This document shows, piece by piece, positions 50,701 to 60,100 of a stretch of DNA of 64,000 nucleotides. A model generated the notes under the pieces. The model searched no databases. It saw only the letters and a list, made by a program, of their open reading frames with translations, and was not told where the DNA came from. The DNA lies in NCBI GenBank assembly GCA_016617855.1, contig JAECUM010001792.1, positions 62,001 through 126,000 on the forward strand. Reading direction: 5' to 3'. Position numbers and translations under genes: made by a program. Source of the stretch: Megalonaias nervosa (taxonomy: Eukaryota > Mollusca > Bivalvia > Unionida > Unionidae). Position 1 is the stretch's first letter, and the number at the start of each line of letters is the position of its first letter.

Positions 50701-53700
50701 ATACATCTAAGCATCTGGCAAAACAAAAATCTTTCTGACACAGATGTGTTTGGATGCAGTTTGAAGTAATTAAAATTATGTTTCCTACCTGGATTTCAGG
50801 TGATAATCAAAACAGACTCAAGGGAAAATGATTTAAACCCAATGCTAGAAGGCTATCAACTTATTCACTGCAATGTAACTAATATTACAAAGTCTGGGAA
50901 GTACCTGTGCCGATATGCTTGATGAAGTACAAAAATGCAAGTAATGAGCTAGGACTAGATTCCAAAACCAATAAGGTTTGGTTGTCAAAACCCTTTGCAA
51001 ACATGCAGATATATTGGTGGTCAGATCTGTGCCATTTTCATTTAGAACCAATTAAATATTGCAAGAAGCATATTAGTGAAAAACCCTAGTCAATGCCAAA
51101 ATTCAGGCAATAAAAGTAGTGATAACAAGATTTTCAAGATGGCCCAGGTGATACCATGCTGAAGGTTAGATGAACACCATTATCATTCAGATCCACCTAA
51201 ATATTACTATAGCGGTGTTCACGTCAAATTCCTGAAAGTAAGTAAGACCAAATGTTAAGGAGATGTAGCCATTATAAAGATTTTCTGAATGGCAATCAAG
51301 GCAGCCATTTTGTAGATTAGGTCAGCATCATTTTAATATATGGGAATAAGGATATAATGCAAGAAAGAAATTTTATTTCTTAAACTTTTCGTATGGCCAA
51401 CTGTTTAAAAGGTAGAAGTATCTGTTATGACAATTTTCAAAGCTTGGGAGGTCACAATGGTACCATTGTCATTTATGACAAAGTACATGTAGTGAAAAGT
51501 GTTTTCATGATAAACCCCATGTTGATACAACCTTCACTTCAAGAGGAATAGTAGTGATAACAAGGTTTCAAGAAGTCCACATTGATCAGTGCGACTGATA
51601 TTTGAGATCAACTAGACAACATAGGAAGTCTTTCAGTTAAAACCCCATGTCAATGTGACTATCTCCTCTGCAGTAGTATTAACAAATGTTTCAAGATGGT
51701 CACCATAGCAGCCATAAAGGATGTCCAAGGGGTATTATTTTTATCTAGGACCAACTAAACATCATAAGACTTTCAGTAAAAATCCCAAGTTAATCTGATC
51801 ATTCATTCCGGAAAAGTGTGAAAACAATATGTTCAAATTGGCTACCATATTGGACATACCAAATATCAGATTGGCACCTTCTTCCATTTAAGACCAACCT
51901 GACAACATAAAAAGTCTTTAAGTGAAAACCCCACCAGGCTGTTGTCAAGATTTTCAAGATGGCTATCATGGTGGCCATATATATATAAGACCAGCATCAT
52001 GTTTATTTATGACCAGCTAGACATGATAAGAAATATTCAGGTGAAAATACCAAGTCAATATGGCTTTCTGTTTAGAAGGACATTTATTAATAAGATTTTC
52101 AAGATGGATGCCATTGTGGCCATTATTACATATTAAGATATTACATATCAAGATGGATGCCATTGTGGCCATATTACATATTAAGATATTACATATCAAG
52201 ATGGATGCCATTGTGGCCATTATTACATATTAAGATATTACATATCAAGATGGATACCATTGTGGCCATATTACATATTAAAATATTACATATCAAGATG
52301 GATGCCATTGTGGCCATCTTACATATTAAGATATTACATATCAAGATGGATGCCATTGTGGCCATATTACATATTAGATCAGCACCATTTTCATTTGGGG
52401 CCAACTAGAAATTTTTACATGGAAACATTAACTCGATCTTATCATTCTTTCATCAGATGTAGTAATAACAAGATTTTCCAAATGGTCACCATGGTAGCCA
52501 TTTGGATGTCTAAGTGGTACCATTTTAATTAGGACCAGTTAGGCATCATAAAACACATTCTACTGAAAACATCATATTGATATGACTTCCCATTCAGGAG
52601 GAGTAACAATATCAAGATGGCTGCCCTACTGGATCTCTGAGTGGCACCATATTCATTAAGGACCAACTAAATCTTGGGGTGAATGTGAATAAAATTTCAT
52701 GACAATCCTTGAAGTAGATTAGGAGGTAACACAGATGATAGGTAATGGGCTAAGACAGATTAAAGGCAACAGGCTATGATATAAGCTCTTCTGGTTTATG
52801 ACCAGTAAAGTGGTCTTAGAGTCAATTGGGAGCTGCCCCTTCCCAAATGTAGGCTACATGTGAAACATGATAAAAATTTAGCCAAGGACACCTGACTTAT
52901 CATGCACAAAAACCCTTTTTCATTCCAGTGATTTCGATTTTGGACCTAGCAGCCCCAAAACCGATAGCTTCTGCCTCTAACCATTTGTATAGGACATATG
53001 AGGTTTATGCGAATGATGCATAGATGGATGAATGTATGGGTGGCTATGGGTAACACAATATGCATCTACCACACTTTTGGCATGGCAAAAACATAAATAA
53101 ATAAATTTACCTTGAAAAACTTGGAACTTTTCAAAACATCTTTGATTCTGTCATGACTTTGAAGGACCTCAGGATATCTGCTGGCCAGGTACCATTGTAA
53201 TGTAGAAATTACTTCATGAATATGCAGCTGTAATTGGGGGCATTCCTGTAAAAAATCTGTTATGTCCTTCATCTCCACACATTCACTCAGCTTCTTCACA
53301 CCGCATATCTCTAGAAATAGCTGGACCATCTCTTTATTTTGTTGATCTGTAACAAGTTGATAATCAATAAAGAATTTCTGGATGTGAAATAAGTGTACCA
53401 CAAATGTCCCATGATACATCCCTCTCGAGACCATTTACCAACTTATGATCTTGACCTTTGAGCAAGAAACTTCACTATCGTATTATAAGGTATGGACCTG
53501 GGTAAAGTTTCATCAAAATATCTGTAGGGGTTAAAAAGATACTGCTTGGATAAGGGAAACAAGTCAATAACTTACATTATCTCCTGTTGTGACCTTGGCC
53601 TTGTGAACTGAGAGTATGACTGAATACATGGTAAACTGTAAAGCTATATCACACGTTTAAATTTTATTAAAATATCTTCATTGGTCTTAAATTTATATCT

Positions 53701-54085
53701 GTATATGGATTTATATTTCCCTTGACTGACCTTGACCTTGGGGCAACCAACAATTACAAAGTTATGGGCCGGATAAGCAATTCTTAATGGATGGATGGTA
53801 ATGCATAACATAATCTGCTTGATTTAAAATCAAAGCATCTCCATTTGTTCACTCAGCTTATTTACACTACCTATTTCAGTAACAGATGGATCATCTCTTT
53901 ATTGTGTTAATCTGTGTTAACAAGTGTTCTGTGGAAGATGTATCTCACATGTTTACAACATTATGACATCTTTCTGCTTGTGCAGAAACTCAAGACTGGA
54001 ACTCTTAGCATATATATCTGGGAACAAATGTAAGATATGATAATATTAATATTTGATCAGAACTGTGTTTTTGAGCCAAACAACT

Positions 54086-54139
<54 letters not shown>

Positions 54140-57100
54140 GACTTTATTTAGAGAAGGAAACTCAATTAGTTACAGAACTAATCTGCCTTGAGGCCTTCTA
54201 GCTGTTATATACAATATATACAGTATATACAACATGATGTGAAAACTCAGGCTTGACACTAAATCAAGCCTGGAACATATGCACAGGCATCTGTGAACAC
54301 ATAAATATATATAAAATATGAAATATCATCCTGCATTGAAAAATTCAACTGAAAATAATGCAAAAGTACAGAAAAGCTGGCGATATTTGTATTACTAGAA
54401 CTGTTCAAGTGTCTTAAGATTTCATCCATTTGAGACATTGATTATGAAAAGAACAAAAAAATAGGAGCCTGTCATTGGGACTGTTGTTCCATACCTGTGG
54501 ATCAGTATACTGAAAACTTCTTTTAAACAATTCCTTCTTTGGACTTGGTATAATGTAATTTTTACTTCTAACAGACCTTAAATTTGGAGTACCATCAGCA
54601 TCTCTTTGGTGAAAGATATGGCTTAGATACATAGGGATGGCTTTTCTGGATACTTTATACATCAATTTGGCCTTTCTAAGAAATATTCTTTCATGCATTG
54701 TTAAAAATCTTTATATTATTCATTGCATCCTGGAAACTGTCAATACACTGATCTAGAATTAAGCAGCATGCCCTCCATTGGAGTCTTAAAAGTTTTGTTA
54801 TGTTTGAATTAGAGGTATTACCCCAAATTACATTAGAATAGTCCAGATATGGCTGAATATAACTTTTATAAAAGATGACCCTATACTGAAGAGGAATGTA
54901 CGTTTTCATTTTATTCAGTAGCCAAAAATAAGAATTAACCTTTCATGAAACATGTTTAATGTAAACAGAGCAAGTAAAATTATTATCTACGAAAACATTC
55001 AAGAATTATATCATGAGAGGTCATATTAAGGCTCACACTGTCAAATAGAATCTGGAGTTTGTCGCTATCCAGCCTTGCTTGTTTTTGTTGTGTTGTAACC
55101 AGTAGGACTTTTGTTTTTTCTGTATTTATGATCATTCTTTTCTCCTTGCACCATACTTTAAGTCTCTTGAGAGCATCTTGTAAATTATTTTCAAGTACAG
55201 TTTTTGTTTTACCCATCTCAGACAGTGTAGTATCATCTGCATAGAGGTCAGTGGAGGAAATGGAAGTTCCTATCTTAAGAGGTAAGTTGTTGATAAATAG
55301 AATGAATAACAGAGGTCCGAGGATAGAACCCTGTGGTACTCCACAATTAATATTTTTACTTTGAGAAAGTTGACCATTTAAAGATACTTTTTGTACTCTA
55401 TCAGTTAAGTACGAAGTAAATCAGTTTAGGGAGTTTTCATTGCATTAATAGATTTTTAGTTTTTCAAGCAAAATTTCATGGTCCTCAAGATCAAAAGCTT
55501 TAAGAAAGTCAACCATAATAGTACCTACCATTTCTCCTTTATCTAATACTTTCAGTCATTTATCAATCAAAGATATAAGCGAAGTTTCACATGAGTGATT
55601 CTGTTGAAAGCCAGACTGATTATCATGAATAAGATCATAAGTGTTCAAATAGTTGAGAAAAGAACCATTTACATGTTTTGCTAGTAATTTGGAAAGACAA
55701 GGATAGAGATGGGACTGTAATTATTTACATCATCTTCTGTTCCAGCTTTATGCAATGGTGTTACCTTGGCTGTTTTCCATGTCTGTGGAAATTTATTAGA
55801 CCTAATACTTTCTTTGCAAATGAAAGCTATCCTCTCTACTATTGCAGGTACAGCTACCTTTTAGTAACTTTGGTCCAATCATATCAAGTCTTGTAGCTTT
55901 ACAATTATCCATTATTTGAATATATTTCAACACAAATTCAAAGCTCATTTCAGGAATTTGAAACTTTATATTATTTGGTATTTTTTTAGCACAAAAAGTT
56001 TTGAGTCCCAGATCTGATGAAGTTCTGGGTTCTTTAAGTTTTTCAGCAGTTTGAACAAAAAAGTCATTAAAAATATTTGAGATGTCAGTTGGATTATCAG
56101 TATAAAATACCCCCATGACTGAGAGGCTAAATTTCAATTCTACTCTTACATTTCCCTGCACCAAACTCCTTAAAAACTCTCCAGATAGCTGGGATATTTC
56201 TATTTCCATCCAGCACTTTTTTGTAGTGTGCTTGTTTGGCTTGACATATCATTTTATTAACTTTATTCCTCCAAATTCTATGTTCAGCTTGATTTCCTAT
56301 AGATTTTAGTTGGTTTCTGATTTAGTGCATCTAAACATTTCTGAGGAGATCCAGCCTGGCTGGTGATCTTTCTTTATCCTATGTGTTTTTAAAGGAGTAT
56401 GTTTGTTTACTGTTTTTATGAAAAGATCCATCCAAGTATCCAAAACATCATCAATATATTCAAAAATTTTGACTGTATTCTATGTAATCTGTTTCAGATC
56501 TTCCAGGAATTTAACATTATCAAAGTTCTGAAAAGATCTAAAAGTAATGGATTTATGGATATTATGTTTTTGTTTTATTTGCCATTGACTTTATGAAGAT
56601 ATGTTACTTTCAAAATCTTGAACATAGAATCTTAACACTGTAATAGACCATAGAAAAGAAAGAGCTATGTCACACCATTTAGAAGCAAAGCAAAAGTCAT
56701 ATTCAAACTTGGGTAGAAAAACCATCTTTGACAGTGGTTGGTTTGATCTTTTGTCTTTTATGGCAAAGAAACACTCAGAGGGTTATATCGTGTCACAAGT
56801 ACCTTGCTCAAGGACACACCATGGTAGCCAAACCAATGGTGGAATCAAACCCATATCCTTATGGTCACAAGTCCAATGCCTTCACAAATAAGCTACCATA
56901 GCTTCCTTTTTTGAGAGAGGTAAAAGGTAGCCTCCTAACAGATGGGTACCTGTTCTATTATATATAGGTTCATTTTTCTACATGAAAGTACTTCCCCCTC
57001 ATGTTTAGGTGTTTCTTTTAATGGAAAGTTATAGGTGTTGGGGATGATAATATAAGTAAAATTTCTGCAACAAATTATATTTTTGGTTTGGGATTTTTTC

Positions 57101-60100
57101 TATGTTATTGCTCAGCAATGCAAGTATGTAGATTTTCTTGTGGGGGGGGAGTGTAGGAGTCACAGTAGGGCAATGAGAATGACCTGAGCAGTCAAAGTTC
57201 TGACTTTTTGCAGAACCTGTGGTAGCAATCAGACAGGTATAAGCGAACTGGCGATCCCACTGGAAGCTGAATGCATCTACTGCCTATGCTCTCTGATCTG
57301 GGCCAGGAGAGACGTAAAAGGTAAGTTTGTTGTTGAGCTTGGTTGCAAACAGGTCCACTATGAGTCTTCCCCATAGGGAGAACATGACTCTGTTACTGAG
57401 TGGTTACTGAGTGGTTAAGAGATAATTCTGTTAAGACAGAATACGTTCATCTTGCCCGGAATGTGGTGAACTTGGATTGTGACATTCTCTGAGGCTGCCC
57501 AGATGAAGAGGTTTAAGACCTCCATGCAAAGAGCATGGGCATGTGTGCCTCCTTGATGCTACAGATATACTATGATGGACATGTTGTCTGAGGAGGCCAT
57601 GACACATCATCCCCTTATTCTGTTGATACACCCTGCAATACTAGAAATACTGCTTTCATTTCTAGGTTGCTGAATTGGAGGGACAATTCAGCCAGAGTCC
57701 AAGACCCATGGAGATGATGCCCTCTGGCTCTAAATGAGCACTCCAACCAGAATCTAACACATCAGTGAACAGATAGGAGTGGGGATTAGGTGTATGCATG
57801 AGAAACCCCACCAGGAATCTGTCTCAATTCATCCACCAAAGAAAATGGTGGCAAAAGTTCAGTCCTAGAGGGATTGGGGTTCATAGAGAATCTCTGTGTG
57901 ATTTCCACCATGTAAGAAAGAAAAACTGTAGAGGATTCATATGGAGGCATCCTAAAGGAACCAAACTGGCAATGGTGTTCAAGGTTCCAAGATAGGGAAA
58001 GATAAAGGTGAGCAAATGTTCTCAGTATTCAGAGGTAGGCTGTTACTACTCCCATGATGAAGATTCTGGATGCGTAAGAGATTCCAAATGGATCAACCCA
58101 GAATTAAACTTCCTGGTCTAGGCAAAAATGGAGATATTTGCGGTGTGGAGGAAAAAATTGGGATGTGCAAATAGGCATCCTGAAGGTTGATGGAAATGGA
58201 CAAATCGAATGTTCAAAAGTGTTCTGGATTGAGGAGGTTGTTTCTATCTTGAAGGATTCCTACAAAAGAAACTGGCTGAGTGGGGAGAGAATATGATTCA
58301 AAATTTCCTGCATTTCTTGGTGACCAAGAAGACTGGGGAATAGGAGGGAGACTGATCGTTCAAGACCCTCTCGACTGCTCATTTCTGCAAAATGGTGTGC
58401 ACCTCTTCCCACAATTTCACCAGACTGGAATGGGGGAAAGAGAATGGGGGTCCTTGATAGTTGGTTTTGTTCCTGCAACTGGAGTTGTTAACTCTCATTT
58501 ACAAGGAAAGGACCCACCCATCATCAGTGATGCTTGACCAAGCTCCTGAGAAGATACCTAGGCGAGCACCTACTCGGCCAACATTCGGGTTCAGGAAGGG
58601 GATGTATGGCAGGAGAGGGGTTCATTCTGTAGAGCTAGGGTTAGAACTTTTCCTCTTGGATCTGCAGCAACCTTGGTGCAGTGGACCTGATGAGTGAGGA
58701 GGTAGTCTAGCAGGAGTTTGGGGATCGGAATGGGGTTACGCCTACTTGAAAAATACCTTTAAATTAGTTATGCCTTTCAAACTTGATATGTAGTTATTAT
58801 TCATGTCTGTGTGATCCCCTTTTAGAAAGGCAATCCCTCTTATAAGTCCACTTTCTTGTTTTGAAGTGGCAACCTCATAAGAGGACTAGTGCACCAACAT
58901 GTGCAAAGATAAGTAACTGCTCATTCAAGGTTATTGGTTTCCATGGGGTTCTTTGGTTTCCTTCACAGAAATCACCAGCTCATTTCAATACTGCCAAGTC
59001 CTCAGGAGTATGTTGTATATATTGTTCACACTTAATACTTGAACAACCTAAAGAAAACAGAGTTGAAAAAGAGTTTTGTTATCAGTAAAGCTACAAACCT
59101 GACTTTCCTTTCATTCTTCCATCCTTTGCATGATGTCTAATGGTTTTCTCCTCTATCTGCAAGAAGTGTATGTTTTCCTTGTTTTGGAACATTTTTTCCC
59201 ATTCCAAATTGTCTGCAATCATTGGAGAGTCATCAGGGCAGACCCATTCTTTGCGCTTGGAGAACAACACCTTCTGTTTAGTAAGATATTTTCCCATCTC
59301 TCCCTTCTTTGTCTTCAAAACCATTTCCGCTGTATGTGGATCCATTCCAACTGGCATTGTAGACAAAGACCTACCGATGACATTGTAGATATTGAAAATA
59401 TCTGGCAAAATCTTAGGGTCATTTGGTGAAGATACACGGGTGATCAGGGTCAAAAGCTCAGCATATTCCATGGCCTGTGGTTGATGATCAACATTCATTT
59501 CTCTATCAAAAAGGTCAAGAATGTCTGATTTGTTATTGTAATAGTGTCTAACTGTTCTCTTCTTGCAAACTTCTGAATGGAATTCCTCAAGTAGAGAGCG
59601 GTATCTATCAAACAAACTTGTTGGATCTTCCATCCAAATTTCTGACTTTGAAAGCATTTTTCCAGCAACAATATTTGACTGCACAGACCAATCTGCATTT
59701 CTGTCAGGAACAAAAATGACAGGATTTTCTCTAAAGAGATCTTGAACTTGTTTACGAGATAATTCAGAATATAAATAGCTGTAGACATTCTTCATGTGCT
59801 GTAGTGATGTACAGAAAACTGCAGGCTCATCAACTAAGTTTCTGGCACTCCATTCAAGTAAGAAGTTCTTGACAGTTTCTATATCAAGAGAATCCTTTAA
59901 TCTCAAGAACTTTGAAAATGAACTTTTTGGAGACAATGTAGCTTCTACATAAAGAACATTATCAGCAACAAATTTCTCAACAAGCGGTGACCTTATATAT
60001 AGACAAGATGGCTGCATTATCAAAACTTCTGTAGATAACAGGACTTCTCCATTTCGTTGTGGAGTCAACTTGGTTCTTCTTGCAGGCAACCAGGTTAGAG

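Noticed and set aside
59130..59429. Plus-strand frames opposite the large NOV exon
   Set aside because: Shadows of the well-supported minus-strand exon.
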